Positions 49,177 through 59,593 of a DNA stretch of 64,000 nt are shown here, in pieces (position 1 is the first letter of the stretch; every line of letters starts with the position of its first letter). A program made the translations under genes and the position numbers. Where the stretch lies: the NCBI RefSeq assembly GCF_002592045.1, contig NZ_MEJG01000005.1:62001-126000 (forward strand). The letters are read 5' to 3'. This stretch comes from Parasaccharibacter apium (GTDB taxonomy: Bacteria > Pseudomonadota > Alphaproteobacteria > Acetobacterales > Acetobacteraceae). The notes beneath the pieces were generated by a model, which was given only the letters and a program-made list of their open reading frames with translations, did not search any database and had not been told where the DNA came from.

Positions 49177-50099
49177 AGGCAAAACAAAGCCCCATCGCCC
49201 CATCCCATATTGGCACACGCCATGCGCGTATGTTGGAGACCCTCTCCATTGTGGTGGAGGAAGCACATGTTCCACTTTTTGAGCAAGTTCTCCTCGGGGT
49301 GTGCGATACAGTCGGGATGTTTGAGGAAGATGATGAGCAACGCTATTGGCGGTTAGAAGCCGTTAAAGAACGCGGCAAGAATGAAGATGAATTAGAAAAT
49401 GGCCTCGCCCTTGTCCGTGCTATGACAGGTGTTGAGGCCCCGCTCCTCCGGCGGGAAACGGAGGCAGAAGGATGGTTAGCCCGCACACAAGAGGCCTTTC
49501 CTCCTCAATATGTCGGGCGACGTTTTTGTATTCGTGGAACACATTTAAAAGATAAGGCGGCGCGCAACCGGCTGAATATTACCTTAGATGCCGGGATTGC
49601 TTTTGGCTCTGGCGAGCATGGCTCTACGCGTGGATGCCTGCGCGCTTTAGAACGCATTGCGTACCGCAAACCACAACATATTTTAGATATGGGCTGCGGC
49701 TCTGGGATTCTTGCAATGGCTGCTGCGCGGCTGTTCCATCGTCCCGTTTTAGCGGTGGATATTGAGCCTTGGTCTGTCCGTGTGGCGGCCTCTAATGCAC
49801 GGTTAAATAAATTGGGGCCGTTATTAGAGTGCCGCTTCGGCAATGGCTGGCTCACCGAGAGCGTGCGCAAAAAAGCCCCTTACGACCTTGTTTTTGCCAA
49901 TATCCTCGCCCGCCCACTATGCCGTATGGCCAAGGATTTAGCCTACCATTTACAAAAAGGGGGTACGGCCATCCTTGCTGGGCTGCTCACCACGCAAGCG
50001 CGCATGGTTCTTGTCGCTCATCAACGTCAAGGGCTGGTTTTAGAACATCATCTAAAAGAAGGTGCTTGGAGTACCCTCGTCCTCCGCAAACCTTTTTAA
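49173..50099 (+). CDS. prmA: Ribosomal protein L11 methyltransferase
   Basis: PrmA trimethylates ribosomal protein L11. The 308-residue protein has a variable N-terminal substrate domain and the SAM-binding C-terminal domain: LDAGIAFGSGEHGSTR, ILDMGCGSGILAMAAAR and LVFANILARPL (in place of NPPY). It overlaps uvrD by 4 bases, suggesting translational coupling. The N-terminal 20 residues are longer than usual, so a later start is possible. Confidence 0.92.
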   Translation: MKAKQSPIAPSHIGTRHARMLETLSIVVEEAHVPLFEQVLLGVCDTVGMFEEDDEQRYWRLEAVKERGKNEDELENGLALVRAMTGVEAPLLRRETEAEGWLARTQEAFPPQYVGRRFCIRGTHLKDKAARNRLNITLDAGIAFGSGEHGSTRGCLRALERIAYRKPQHILDMGCGSGILAMAAARLFHRPVLAVDIEPWSVRVAASNARLNKLGPLLECRFGNGWLTESVRKKAPYDLVFANILARPLCRMAKDLAYHLQKGGTAILAGLLTTQARMVLVAHQRQGLVLEHHLKEGAWSTLVLRKPF

Positions 50100-50132
50100 G
50101 CGAATCCTTTCTCCCATCTGCATGGTGCCCCT

Positions 50133-51902
50133 ATGTCTTTATCGTCTCTTCCACTAAAAGACCGTCCCGCTCTCGTGCGCCAACAATTCCCGCATTTTGA
50201 TATTGCAGGGTTTATCGTAACGCGCGGGGATGAATATTTGGGGGAATATGTTGCCCCCTATGCAGAGCGGCTCGCATGGTTGACGGGTTTTACCGGTAGC
50301 GCAGGGCTGGCCATCTTACTAAACGATAAAGGCTGTGTCTTTTCGGATGGACGCTATACCGTGCAGATGAAGGACCAAACCCTCCCCGAGCATTGGGAGA
50401 CGCGCCATAGTAGCAAGACCCCGCCCCGGCAATGGTTAGAAGAACATGCCCAGGGCTTACGCATTGGTTATGACCCAAAATTAGTCAGCCAGCGGGAGCT
50501 TGCAGCATGGTCCTCTCCCCATATTCAGCTCATCGCCCTAGAGGGCAATCCCATTGATGCCGCTTGGACTGACCAACCCGCCCCCCCAACAACCCCTATC
50601 ATCCATCATCCATTAGAGTTTACCGGCAAAACAAGCCGCGAGAAACGAGCAGAGCTTGCCCAACAATTACGCAAGGCAGGCCAAGAGGCCATGATTATAG
50701 CCGATTGCCCGTCTCTCGCTTGGTTACTCAATATCCGGGGCCATGATATTGCCATGACCCCCATAGCCCATGCTTATGGTATCCTTTATGCGAGTGGGCA
50801 GGTTGAGATTTTTGCTGAACAAAACCGCTTTCATGATGCTGTAGAAGATGACAGCATTTTACCAAAAGCCCCATCTTCTTTACCAACGGCTTTACAGCAC
50901 CTTTCCGGCAAACTTGTCCGTCTAGACCCAGCAACAACCCCACTCTGGTTCCGTATGACGCTAGAGGCAGCAGGGGCTAAAATTGCTGATGGACCAGACC
51001 TCTGCACATTACCCAAAGCGATAAAAACCAAGACAGAGCAAGACGGTAATCGCCGGGCGCATCAGCTTGATAGTATTGCCCTTGCCCGTTTCCTCCATTG
51101 GGTAGAAAAACACGGTGTTGGCCAGCGTGAAACGGCACTTGCTGCGAAGTTAGAATCATTCCGGGCTTTATCACCTGATTATAAAGGCCCTAGTTTCGAG
51201 ACAATCTCCGCAGCGGGGCCGAATGGGGCTTATCCTCATTACCGAGCGGAAGTAGGGCACGATAGTATCCTCACAGAAAATTGCGTCTATCTTGTCGATA
51301 GTGGGGCGCAATATCCCTTCGGCACCACCGACATCACCCGCACTCTATGGATTGGCCCTGATGAGCCACCAGCCGCCCTTAAAAAGGCCTTTACTGCTGT
51401 GTTGCGCGGGCATATCGCGCTAAGCCGCCAACGCTTCCCGCACGGCCTACCGGGGTATCGGCTCGATAGTGTGGCACGTTCTGCCTTATGGAATATGGGG
51501 CTGGATTTCGACCACGGTACAGGCCATGGCATTGGGAGTTATCTCTCCGTCCATGAAGGGCCGCAATCTATCTCCGTAGCACCAAGGCCAACCGGGTTAG
51601 TACCGGGTATGATTCTCTCTAACGAGCCCGGCTATTATGAGGTCGGTGCGTATGGGATTCGGATTGAGAATCTCCTTTTAGTGAAGGAAAGCACACTTAA
51701 CGGCCCATCAGGCCCCTTCTTGGAGTTTGAAACCCTCACCCACACACCCATTGATAAACGTCTCATCGACACGGCGCATCTCACACCAGATGAGCGGCAA
51801 TGGTTGGATCGTTATCACGCCACAGTGCAGGAAAGATTATTGCCCCTCCTAGAGAGGGAGCTTCATGAGTGGGTGAAAGAAAGCTGCGCCCCACTCACCT
51901 AA
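50133..51902 (+). CDS. pepP: Xaa-Pro aminopeptidase (M24B)
   Basis: The 589-residue protein removes N-terminal residues preceding proline. Residues about 1-310 are the two N-terminal creatinase-like domains; residues 310-560 hold the pita-bread metallopeptidase. Metal ligands are visible in VDSGAQYPFGTTDITRT (two Asp), GTGHGIGSYLSVHEGP (His), LSNEPGYY (Glu) and FLEFETLT (Glu). The length matches the longer proteobacterial and eukaryote-like APP. It starts 33 bases after prmA. Confidence 0.92.
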   Translation: MSLSSLPLKDRPALVRQQFPHFDIAGFIVTRGDEYLGEYVAPYAERLAWLTGFTGSAGLAILLNDKGCVFSDGRYTVQMKDQTLPEHWETRHSSKTPPRQWLEEHAQGLRIGYDPKLVSQRELAAWSSPHIQLIALEGNPIDAAWTDQPAPPTTPIIHHPLEFTGKTSREKRAELAQQLRKAGQEAMIIADCPSLAWLLNIRGHDIAMTPIAHAYGILYASGQVEIFAEQNRFHDAVEDDSILPKAPSSLPTALQHLSGKLVRLDPATTPLWFRMTLEAAGAKIADGPDLCTLPKAIKTKTEQDGNRRAHQLDSIALARFLHWVEKHGVGQRETALAAKLESFRALSPDYKGPSFETISAAGPNGAYPHYRAEVGHDSILTENCVYLVDSGAQYPFGTTDITRTLWIGPDEPPAALKKAFTAVLRGHIALSRQRFPHGLPGYRLDSVARSALWNMGLDFDHGTGHGIGSYLSVHEGPQSISVAPRPTGLVPGMILSNEPGYYEVGAYGIRIENLLLVKESTLNGPSGPFLEFETLTHTPIDKRLIDTAHLTPDERQWLDRYHATVQERLLPLLERELHEWVKESCAPLT

Positions 51903-51936
51903 ATAAGCCCATTAAAATAAGGAGGGTGCCTCCCCC

Positions 51937-52161
51937 TTAGGCAGCGGGGAGGTCCTCCTCCAACACGGTGAGGTTGACGGCATAAGAGACTTCGCCCTCA
52001 TCCTCATCACGATATACTGTCCCTACAACCTCGCCTGCTACAGCGATCTCCACACTCATACCCTTACGGGGGGGGACATTCACCGTCAGCTTGGGAGAGC
52101 CCAAGAGACGTTGTAACGCCGCCTGTAAGCGCAGGATTTCAGAGTGGGACATATCAGCCAT
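51937..52161 (-). CDS. DUF3126 family protein
   Basis: The 74-residue soluble protein has the DUF3126 outline: an N-terminal helix (SEILRLQAALQRLLGSPKL) followed by beta strands including VEIAVAGEVVGTVYRDEDEG and the end ILEEDL-like VLEEDLPAA. It is found in many alphaproteobacteria and has no established role. It converges on pepP. Confidence 0.82.
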   Translation of the reverse strand: MADMSHSEILRLQAALQRLLGSPKLTVNVPPRKGMSVEIAVAGEVVGTVYRDEDEGEVSYAVNLTVLEEDLPAA

Positions 52162-52300
52162 AAAGCAAACTCCAAAAAGGGGAAAATACCTTCCCTCTCT
52201 AACCCATTGCTGAGAATACTAAAACCCATCTTCCCGATGGAAAGGAAAACATGATAGATCATCCCATATATTTTTATTCTACTCATTAGTGGGAGAGACA

Positions 52301-52996
52301 ATGACGTTCCCAAAGGCCATACGCTGCCTTGCTTGTTTTTTACCTGTAACTCTCACGGCTTGCGGCTATTGGGATGCACGGGAGGCACATCGTGCACAAT
52401 ATGAAATGATCGGCATGACAACATACGATCTACAAGCCTGTGCAGGCGGCCCTAATTCGACAAAGACGTTAAACGATACAACAGCTGTTTGGGAATATGA
52501 CATTAATCGTTCTATTCCCTCTCTTCCAGATTCTGGCCTTATTCCAGCAAGTGCGGCCATAAGTGCGTACCAATCTATTTTTGGCGGAGCCGGAGCTAGC
52601 TGTCGTATGCTCGTCCGTATAGATCACGACCGCGTTTCAGAAGTCCATTATGCGGGTGATGATGATGAGTATCTCGGCCAAGATGGCATTTGCTCCATGC
52701 TTACACGCGGCTGTGCGCGTCAGCCAGAAGGGACAATGCGGGATGCACCAGGCATCTGGCCTATGGGGCCAATCTCTGCGTTCCATTCTACACCAACGCC
52801 AGAGCAGAGCCCCAAAGCCACCTATTCAGACCAATCGGGTAAATATGTACCTTTCTATAAGCATAAGCCCGGCACACCTCTCATCCAGCCTGCCCCTAAG
52901 GATGGAACAATACCAGATGTTCCCCGTAACCATGGGCTAATTAATATCCAACAGGGCGATAACGGCCTGCCTATTATTAATAACCCTGAGGAATAA
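52301..52996 (+). CDS. Predicted lipoprotein, unknown function
   Basis: From the ATG at 52301 the protein has 231 residues, with a signal peptide ending in the lipobox TLTAC (Cys21). GGGAG lies 5 bases before this ATG, so I prefer it over the upstream ATG at 52289. The first part (YEMIGMTTYDLQACAGGP, TTAVWEYD) resembles the short GMT..dl..C.G.P..WeY pattern of some BamE/SmpA-like lipoproteins, but only weakly. Several cysteines follow (SCRML, ICSMLTRGC), and the C-terminal third is Pro-rich. It converges on pdxJ. Confidence 0.65.
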   Translation: MTFPKAIRCLACFLPVTLTACGYWDAREAHRAQYEMIGMTTYDLQACAGGPNSTKTLNDTTAVWEYDINRSIPSLPDSGLIPASAAISAYQSIFGGAGASCRMLVRIDHDRVSEVHYAGDDDEYLGQDGICSMLTRGCARQPEGTMRDAPGIWPMGPISAFHSTPTPEQSPKATYSDQSGKYVPFYKHKPGTPLIQPAPKDGTIPDVPRNHGLINIQQGDNGLPIINNPEE

Positions 52997-53007
52997 AAGG
53001 GCTGATA

Positions 53008-53703
53008 TTACGACAATAAATCCTTCATCCGCCTTACCGAGGGCCCCAACCCAACAAAAATGGCCTCGCCGATTAGAAAATGCCCTATATTTAACTCTTT
53101 GAGATGCGGTAATTTTGTAATCGGCGTAACATTTTCATAGGTCAGCCCATGCCCCGCATGGAGCTCCAACCCTACCTCCCCAGCAATGCGGGCAGCCTGA
53201 TGCAACCGCTCTAACTCGCCCGCTTTGCCTGCAGCATAGCCCCCCGTATGCAGCTCAATCACCGGGGCCCCCAAGGCCGCAGCAGTGCGGATAGCCTCTG
53301 GCTCTGGGTCGATGAATAAAGAAACACGAATACCCGCTTGAAGCAGGCGCGTGATATGCGGAGCAAGATAATCGCGCAGACCGATTACATCCAAGCCGCC
53401 TTCAGTTGTCAATTCCGCCCGTCTCTCAGGCACTAAGCAACAGGCATGAGGCTTTAAGTTGCACGCAATAGCGACCATCTCATCGGTAACAGCCATCTCA
53501 AAATTAAGTGGAGCGGGCAAAGCACGCAGCCGTTTTACGTCTTCATCCCGAATGTGACGACGATCTTCCCTCAAATGCGCGGTAATCCCATCAGCACCAT
53601 GCTGTAGAGCGAGCTCTGCCGCGCGCACAGGGTCTGGATAAGCCTCACCACGCGCATTTCGTAATGTCGCAACATGATCCACATTAATACCAAGACGAAT
53701 CAT
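53008..53703 (-). CDS. pdxJ: Pyridoxine 5'-phosphate synthase
   Basis: PdxJ condenses 1-deoxyxylulose 5-phosphate with the PdxA product to make pyridoxine phosphate. The 231-residue TIM barrel starts [15 protein letters not shown]-like ([17 protein letters not shown]) and shows [21 protein letters not shown] and the end region [16 protein letters not shown]. It follows pdxA by 18 bases, so the two steps of PLP synthesis are in one unit. Confidence 0.97.
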   Translation of the reverse strand: MIRLGINVDHVATLRNARGEAYPDPVRAAELALQHGADGITAHLREDRRHIRDEDVKRLRALPAPLNFEMAVTDEMVAIACNLKPHACCLVPERRAELTTEGGLDVIGLRDYLAPHITRLLQAGIRVSLFIDPEPEAIRTAAALGAPVIELHTGGYAAGKAGELERLHQAARIAGEVGLELHAGHGLTYENVTPITKLPHLKELNIGHFLIGEAIFVGLGPSVRRMKDLLS

Positions 53704-53721
53704 CGGCTTACCCTTTCTTGC

Positions 53722-54729
53722 TCACTTGCAGTGAGACTCAGTCACTGCCCGTTGATGCGCCATATCATGGGCCATTCTCATCGCTGATAAAAGACTAGAA
53801 CAATCCGCACGGCTTTTTCCCCCACGCCCCACGGCAATATCAAAAGCTGTACCGTGGTCAGGTGAGGTCCGAATAATGGGAAGGCCCAGCGTGATATTCA
53901 CCCCCCCTGCCATATCAAGAGTCTTTACAGGGATAAGCCCTTGGTCATGATATAAACAAATCGCCGCATCATAATGGCTACGCACAGCGGCACTAAACAT
54001 CGTATCAGGGGGCATCGGGCCAATAACATTAATGCCCTCTTTAGTAAGAACCTCAATAGCAGGGCGGATAATCCGCACCTCCTCATCCCCCATCATGCCA
54101 TGCTCCCCGGCATGAGGGTTAAGACCTGCAATAGCCAATCTAGGATTCGTAAGCCCAAAATCACGCTTTAGAGCCTTGTCCGTGATTTTACTGACCTCAA
54201 CAATACGCTCCGCCGATAAACACTTAATGGCCTGCTGGAGAGAAACATGAATACTCGTCAAAGCGACCTTCAGCTCTGGGCAGGCGAGCATCATCACCTC
54301 TTGCCCTGAAGCCTTACATAAGGAGGCAAGAAACTCCGTATGTCCCGGATGAGGAAACCCCGCAGCCGCTAATACATGCTTAGCAATCGGGTTAGTCACC
54401 ACAGCCCCAGCCTGACCCGCCAAGCTATAATGCACAGCTTGTTTTATACTCTCTATGACCGCAGGGGCATTTTGTGGAGAGGGCTTACCCGGCTGCACAA
54501 CCTCCGGGCACGATACCCTCTGAACGGGCAGGGCATGGGCAAAACAAGCTCTCGCTTCTGCTGGGTGAGTGATCTCTTGCCATACAATCGCCTCACCCAA
54601 CAAAGTCGGGTCACCAATCCAGAAAAAGACACATCCCGTATCCCGCAATGCCTGCCAAACACGGCCTGTTAATTCTGGCCCTATGCCAGCGGGATCACCC
54701 ATTGTGAGTGCGAGTGGTGCCGCCTTCAT
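53722..54729 (-). CDS. pdxA: 4-hydroxythreonine-4-phosphate dehydrogenase
   Basis: PdxA oxidises 4-phosphohydroxy-threonine for pyridoxal phosphate synthesis. The 335-residue protein begins with [17 protein letters not shown] and has the metal ligands in [10 protein letters not shown] (His), and later [14 protein letters not shown] and [11 protein letters not shown]-like [12 protein letters not shown]. It lies 6 bases after an M20 dipeptidase gene, and pdxJ follows. Confidence 0.97.
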   Translation of the reverse strand: MKAAPLALTMGDPAGIGPELTGRVWQALRDTGCVFFWIGDPTLLGEAIVWQEITHPAEARACFAHALPVQRVSCPEVVQPGKPSPQNAPAVIESIKQAVHYSLAGQAGAVVTNPIAKHVLAAAGFPHPGHTEFLASLCKASGQEVMMLACPELKVALTSIHVSLQQAIKCLSAERIVEVSKITDKALKRDFGLTNPRLAIAGLNPHAGEHGMMGDEEVRIIRPAIEVLTKEGINVIGPMPPDTMFSAAVRSHYDAAICLYHDQGLIPVKTLDMAGGVNITLGLPIIRTSPDHGTAFDIAVGRGGKSRADCSSLLSAMRMAHDMAHQRAVTESHCK

Positions 54730-54735
54730 ATCGTC

Positions 54736-56151
54736 TCACTCCGCTAAAGCTGCGAGAATGCGCACCCAAGAGCGGATCCCATGATGAAAAGACTCAAAAC
54801 CATATTGCTCATTAGGGGAATGAATATGATCATCCGCTTGAGCAAACCCCACCATCAAGGCATCCATCCCCAAAGCATGCCGGACTTCCTCCGCAACGGG
54901 GATAGACCCACCACAGCCCGTTGTAACGGCTGGCTCGCCCCATTCTTCGCTCAAGGCTTTGAGTGTTGCGGCAAGATATGGGCTTTCTTTTTCCACCGCA
55001 AAGCCAGCAGAGGCCCCATGTGATGTAAAGGTGACGGTCACATCCTCTGGCAAGTTATCGCGCACATAAGCCCGAAATGCCTCCCGAATCTTCAACGGGT
55101 CCTGCCCCGGCACAAGGCGAAACGATAATTTTGCTGAGGCTTGAGCCGGGATAACGGTTTTAAACCCATCATCTTGGTACCCACCGCCAATGCCATTAAC
55201 CTCAAAACTAGGACGACACCATGTTTGCTCTATTGCGCTAAAGCCTTGCTCCCCTGCCGCGTGAGACAAGCCAACCTCACCTAACAAAGCAGAATCATCA
55301 GGGTATAAATGCGCCCATTGTGCCCGCGTTTGCCCATCTGGCACGGCCACACCATCATAAAAACCGGGTAAGGTGATGCGGCCTGTTTCATCGCGCAGGC
55401 CACTAATAAGGCGACATAACAAATAAGCAGGATTAGCCGCCGCATTGCCATACATGCCAGAATGTAAATCTTGCTTAGCCGCTGTTAGACAAATCTCCTC
55501 CGCCACCGTACCGCGCAGAGAGGTTGTAATGGCTGGGGTATGACGGTTAGGCATCGCCGTATCGCAAATAAGGGCGATATCAGCGCGTAAATCAGCCTGA
55601 TGCGCCTTGAGGAAAGGCAATAGATTCTCTCCGCCTGATTCCTCCTCCCCTTCCAAAAGGATAGTCACCGCCACAGGCAAGCGGCCATGCACCGCCTTCC
55701 ACGCTCGACAGGCCTCGATAAAGGTCATCACCTGTCCTTTATCATCGCTTGCTCCGCGTGCCACGATGACCTTCCGTCCCGTTTCATCCTCCTTTATGCA
55801 CGGCTCAAAAGGCTTGCTATGCCATAGATGATCCGGGTCCGTTGGTTGAACATCATAATGCCCATAGAAAAGAACATGCGTTTGCCCAGCCTTGGCATAA
55901 GCGTCATTCTCATCGGCATGGCCAACAACCATCGGATGCCCCGGCTCAGCCCATTTGACATCGTGCGTCTCTGCTGCAAAGCCTATAGTGCGCAACTCCT
56001 CAACCAACCATTGTGCAGCGCGGCGACAATCCTCACGATGTTCCTTTTGCGTGGAAATACTAGGGATGCGCAGCAAATCAAAAAGCCGCTCGCGGGCAGC
56101 ATCTTGCTGCTCATCAACATAATGAAGAACGCCTGAGATCATCTTATTCAT
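54736..56151 (-). CDS. M20 family dipeptidase
   Basis: The protein has about 471 residues with the M20 metallopeptidase plan: LLFYGHYDVQPTDP-like VLFYGHYDVQP (metal His and Asp), GASDDKGQV (bridging Asp), LLEGEEESGG (catalytic Glu pair), a lid domain, and a C-terminal metal site (DDHIHSPNE). This matches cytosolic dipeptidases of the carnosinase type. Starts at 56151 or 56142 are both plausible, and the former overlaps the upstream gene by 8 bases. It is co-transcribed with pdxA. Confidence 0.87.
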   Translation of the reverse strand: MNKMISGVLHYVDEQQDAARERLFDLLRIPSISTQKEHREDCRRAAQWLVEELRTIGFAAETHDVKWAEPGHPMVVGHADENDAYAKAGQTHVLFYGHYDVQPTDPDHLWHSKPFEPCIKEDETGRKVIVARGASDDKGQVMTFIEACRAWKAVHGRLPVAVTILLEGEEESGGENLLPFLKAHQADLRADIALICDTAMPNRHTPAITTSLRGTVAEEICLTAAKQDLHSGMYGNAAANPAYLLCRLISGLRDETGRITLPGFYDGVAVPDGQTRAQWAHLYPDDSALLGEVGLSHAAGEQGFSAIEQTWCRPSFEVNGIGGGYQDDGFKTVIPAQASAKLSFRLVPGQDPLKIREAFRAYVRDNLPEDVTVTFTSHGASAGFAVEKESPYLAATLKALSEEWGEPAVTTGCGGSIPVAEEVRHALGMDALMVGFAQADDHIHSPNEQYGFESFHHGIRSWVRILAALAE

Positions 56152-59100
56152 CTGTTTGTGCATCCCCGTTTGCATCAGGATTATTAGATAATGTTACGCC
56201 AAGACGTGTTGGCAAGGGAGCAAGATCATCCTCCACCTCGTCTAGCTCATCATCTTCTTCATGATCCGTCGCATTATGTGGCTCTGGCACTAAATGTGGC
56301 TTTGGTTTTACATATAAGGGTGCTGGAGCAAACGCCCGAGACTGTTGGTTATCAGCCCTCTCCAAAGGACGTTCCGCAATTTTAGTTTTTTGAGAGAGAC
56401 CTTCTATAAAAGCTTTAAAAATTTCATACTGACGCTGAGCATTATGCTCCCGACACACAAATGCATGAGCATTATCCCGTAATTTTGCCCATAAGTCTGG
56501 ATCTTCATAAAGCCGAATGACTTGCTGAGCAAAATGCTCGGGAGCATTAAACCCACCATCTAAGGCTTCCTCTTCATCCTTCCAGCCCAAACGCTCCATC
56601 TGTGGTGTGCTTAATATAGCTGGAACCCCCTGCGCTGCAGCTTCCAACACTTCTAAAGCTTGCATACCTAAAACACGCGCAGGGTCGACCACAACACGGC
56701 ATTTTTCTAAAAACGAAGAGAGCTTCCCTTTTTCGGCTAGGCCATCCAAAGGAGCCATACGCTCATAAAAACCAATATCAACAAGAGGATGATGGTACCC
56801 GCTAACCCCTATCGACAATTGTGCATCAAAATATCGTTGCAAATGAGGCATAACAGAGAGACAAAACCAGTCAAACCCGTCATGCCCCGCATCCCCCGCA
56901 TGATAAATAGGGAGGGGGAACAAAGCACCATTGCGTTGCTGAAAAGTTCCATGCCCATCATGAGCTATATGTTGTGGGGCAACCGCATAAGGTATCTGAA
57001 CAACATTACCATATCCTAAACGGCGAAGAAGAGTGACATCTGATGCATCACCAGCAACAATGCCTTGGCACAGCCAAGCATATTCAAGCTCTTCTTGGGC
57101 TTCTTTCAGTAATGTTTGTGGCTCATCTACCATGCCGACAAGACGTCGCAAATGCCTTTCTGCAGCTTTTATTCCAACGCCATTTTGCTCCACAATATCC
57201 AAGATAATCCTCTTCTCAGAGGACAGCCATTCCCCAGAGGCCAAGACAGGTCCAACCCGCTTTAATGTGGCCGTCCCTGCTAACCAAAATAAATCCACAC
57301 CATTTTGATGCTGCTGTAAAAACGCCGCTATATCCCCTACACCACGCCAGCATTCTGTATCAGAAGGATAATCCCTTGGGATAACGAGCCTATCCTCTTC
57401 TCCACGATCTAACCCGACGATCATTACCCGCCACCCTAGCCGGCGAAAAAGATGAATTTGTTGAATAATACGTCGCGCTGGTCCTCCCTCCACCGTGCGA
57501 GGTAGGTGAGGAAACAACATCATCACTTTAGGACGGCTTTTTCCTTCCATAACTGTCCCGCGGGATGAAATAGCGTGGGTTGGTAAAAAATTAGGGAAAA
57601 GCCGTCGTAATAATGCGCTACAAACCGGCGTATTGACGTAACCTTCTACCGTTGCATGTAACGCTTTGGCTTGCACTAACGGCCAATAAAACAATGTCTC
57701 CCCTATGGCCCTTAAGGCAATAGAAAGACACGTAAAGAGAGGGGCAGCCTCTTGTCCTTCCAAATAAGCCAACGCTTGCTCAAGGCCTTTACGCTGGCAA
57801 AAAAGCAATCCCCCTTGCACAGCGTCTATTTCACGCTCAAAGCTGACTGACTGCGCTAACGCCTCTGCCCCTTGCGCGCATAATGTTACACTGCCATCTC
57901 GCCAAACGGCACTACCAGCCTCTAAAACTTGATTATTGGCTGCTAGAATTTTCCCACTTCCCCCCACGTGAGGCACAGCCATAGCCTGCAACACGGCAGG
58001 CAATGTCATTGGCAGAAGCTGCATCCCTGATTCCATCAGCAAAATACGGTCACTGCGGACTAAGGGAAGAATTTTTCCTAAACGTTGCCAAGATGACAGA
58101 TGCTCATCATCATTATAACACTCAATTCCCTCAATGCTATTATTAAGTCGCCCTTGTACCACGTGATTACTTAGGCCTGCCCAAATAATTTGCAATCCCG
58201 CTATCCCTTGCATCTGAAGAGATATGAGACTTGCACTATCTAACAGGTAATTCCCTTGTGAAAAAAGTATCACTGTTAAGGAAGGAATAGAATGTGCCTC
58301 AAACCGTAACGGTTGACGAAATAAGGACGGTAAACCTGCTTCTATTTTCTTTAACGCCAAGGCTCTAGCAGCCGTGACCGAAACAGCAGAATGAGCAACG
58401 TCCTCATCTTTTTCTTGCCGCATCACCCACAAATGAAATGGATTCTCCGCATGAGCACGATGGAGTGCAGCAGGAAGATCTAAACTCTCTATAAAAGCCC
58501 ACATATCTAATGCAGTAGATGGATTACGCTGCTCACGAATACCGCTACGCATGAAATGCGCATACCCATTACGAAAAGCCCCTTGATTTACGGCTTCGCG
58601 CACATCTGGATAAGTTTCTAAATAATACGTTTCATCAAAATAAGGGTTAGGGTTAAACTGAGATGGCTCATCACAACATAAGTAATGATGAAGCGCATTG
58701 ATAAAATCACCAGTCTTAATCAGCTCTTTTACATCAGGATATTGCTCAAGATACCAAGAGGGGTCAAAATACCAGGAGGTGCGCAGTCTGCCCATCTCCG
58801 CATGTTCAAGAGACAAATATTGAGAAAATGTCCCTTGGGATGGATCAAACGGGATATCCTTATTTAAACATTCCCGTACAAAAACTTCAGGTTCAAAAAA
58901 AGGATGCGGCGTCCGAAAATGATGATCACCAACAGATAAAAAATGATCATACGCATTAACATAACCAGCGTTACGTAAGGCACGTAAACCATAATCGGGA
59001 TTTTCTTTAAGATAATATTCGGCAGAAAATAACCAATGGCCTACACAACTTTGACAACCAACCTCGATGTAATGTTGAAAACCGCTGCGAAAAATTCCCT

Positions 59101-59359
59101 GTTCTTCTATGCTGCGACGTACATCAGGATAATATCTTAAATACCATTCCTCATCAAAATATCGGTTAGGCGAGGTGACCCCCTCTATCTCACCCGCCTC
59201 CCACCGCTCAGCAAGCGTTTGGTCGTCCAATTCTATACCCATTGCTCTCAGCACATGTGCATAACGACGACGATACCATGCAGCATCAAACCCGTACCAA
59301 ACAGGAATCTTAACGTTTTGACTCGGAGTTGCGCCGAAAAAAATCCCGGTCTGGTCCAT
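56144..59359 (-). CDS. Multidomain glycosyltransferase with N-terminal YPDV repeats
   Basis: The 1071-residue protein starts with a set of about six tandem units of roughly 35-40 residues (about 24-45, 68-101, 110-147, 155-185, 198-230, 241-275). They follow the plan FD..WYL..YPDV......G.F..G..HY...G, and two units are degenerate. A middle region (about 370-600) resembles a GT2-like domain (GGSGKILAANNQVLEAG, VWRDGS) without a clear DxD. Residues about 615-960 resemble a GT4-type domain. The tail is acidic and low in complexity. Such repeat-plus-transferase proteins occur in polysaccharide and O-antigen loci, but no other such genes are here. Sugar and acceptor are unknown. Confidence 0.72.
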   Translation of the reverse strand: MDQTGIFFGATPSQNVKIPVWYGFDAAWYRRRYAHVLRAMGIELDDQTLAERWEAGEIEGVTSPNRYFDEEWYLRYYPDVRRSIEEQGIFRSGFQHYIEVGCQSCVGHWLFSAEYYLKENPDYGLRALRNAGYVNAYDHFLSVGDHHFRTPHPFFEPEVFVRECLNKDIPFDPSQGTFSQYLSLEHAEMGRLRTSWYFDPSWYLEQYPDVKELIKTGDFINALHHYLCCDEPSQFNPNPYFDETYYLETYPDVREAVNQGAFRNGYAHFMRSGIREQRNPSTALDMWAFIESLDLPAALHRAHAENPFHLWVMRQEKDEDVAHSAVSVTAARALALKKIEAGLPSLFRQPLRFEAHSIPSLTVILFSQGNYLLDSASLISLQMQGIAGLQIIWAGLSNHVVQGRLNNSIEGIECYNDDEHLSSWQRLGKILPLVRSDRILLMESGMQLLPMTLPAVLQAMAVPHVGGSGKILAANNQVLEAGSAVWRDGSVTLCAQGAEALAQSVSFEREIDAVQGGLLFCQRKGLEQALAYLEGQEAAPLFTCLSIALRAIGETLFYWPLVQAKALHATVEGYVNTPVCSALLRRLFPNFLPTHAISSRGTVMEGKSRPKVMMLFPHLPRTVEGGPARRIIQQIHLFRRLGWRVMIVGLDRGEEDRLVIPRDYPSDTECWRGVGDIAAFLQQHQNGVDLFWLAGTATLKRVGPVLASGEWLSSEKRIILDIVEQNGVGIKAAERHLRRLVGMVDEPQTLLKEAQEELEYAWLCQGIVAGDASDVTLLRRLGYGNVVQIPYAVAPQHIAHDGHGTFQQRNGALFPLPIYHAGDAGHDGFDWFCLSVMPHLQRYFDAQLSIGVSGYHHPLVDIGFYERMAPLDGLAEKGKLSSFLEKCRVVVDPARVLGMQALEVLEAAAQGVPAILSTPQMERLGWKDEEEALDGGFNAPEHFAQQVIRLYEDPDLWAKLRDNAHAFVCREHNAQRQYEIFKAFIEGLSQKTKIAERPLERADNQQSRAFAPAPLYVKPKPHLVPEPHNATDHEEDDELDEVEDDLAPLPTRLGVTLSNNPDANGDAQTDE

Positions 59360-59593
59360 ATGTCTGTCTGCTAACCTTTCGTACTAAAGAAGAGTGCTTG
59401 CTGAAATTATATCAGAAAATTATCTTCTTAGGGAGCATCTGCTCCTCATCTCTATGTTTCCCAACCTAATTTACTAAGCCTATGATGACATACCAAATAA
59501 CTTCTTCTAGAATTGCTGCTAATCGCTTAACACGTTTTACAACCTCGATGCCTACCTTATGTTCCCCTCCTGAGGCCGGATAGGAGAAGCCCT

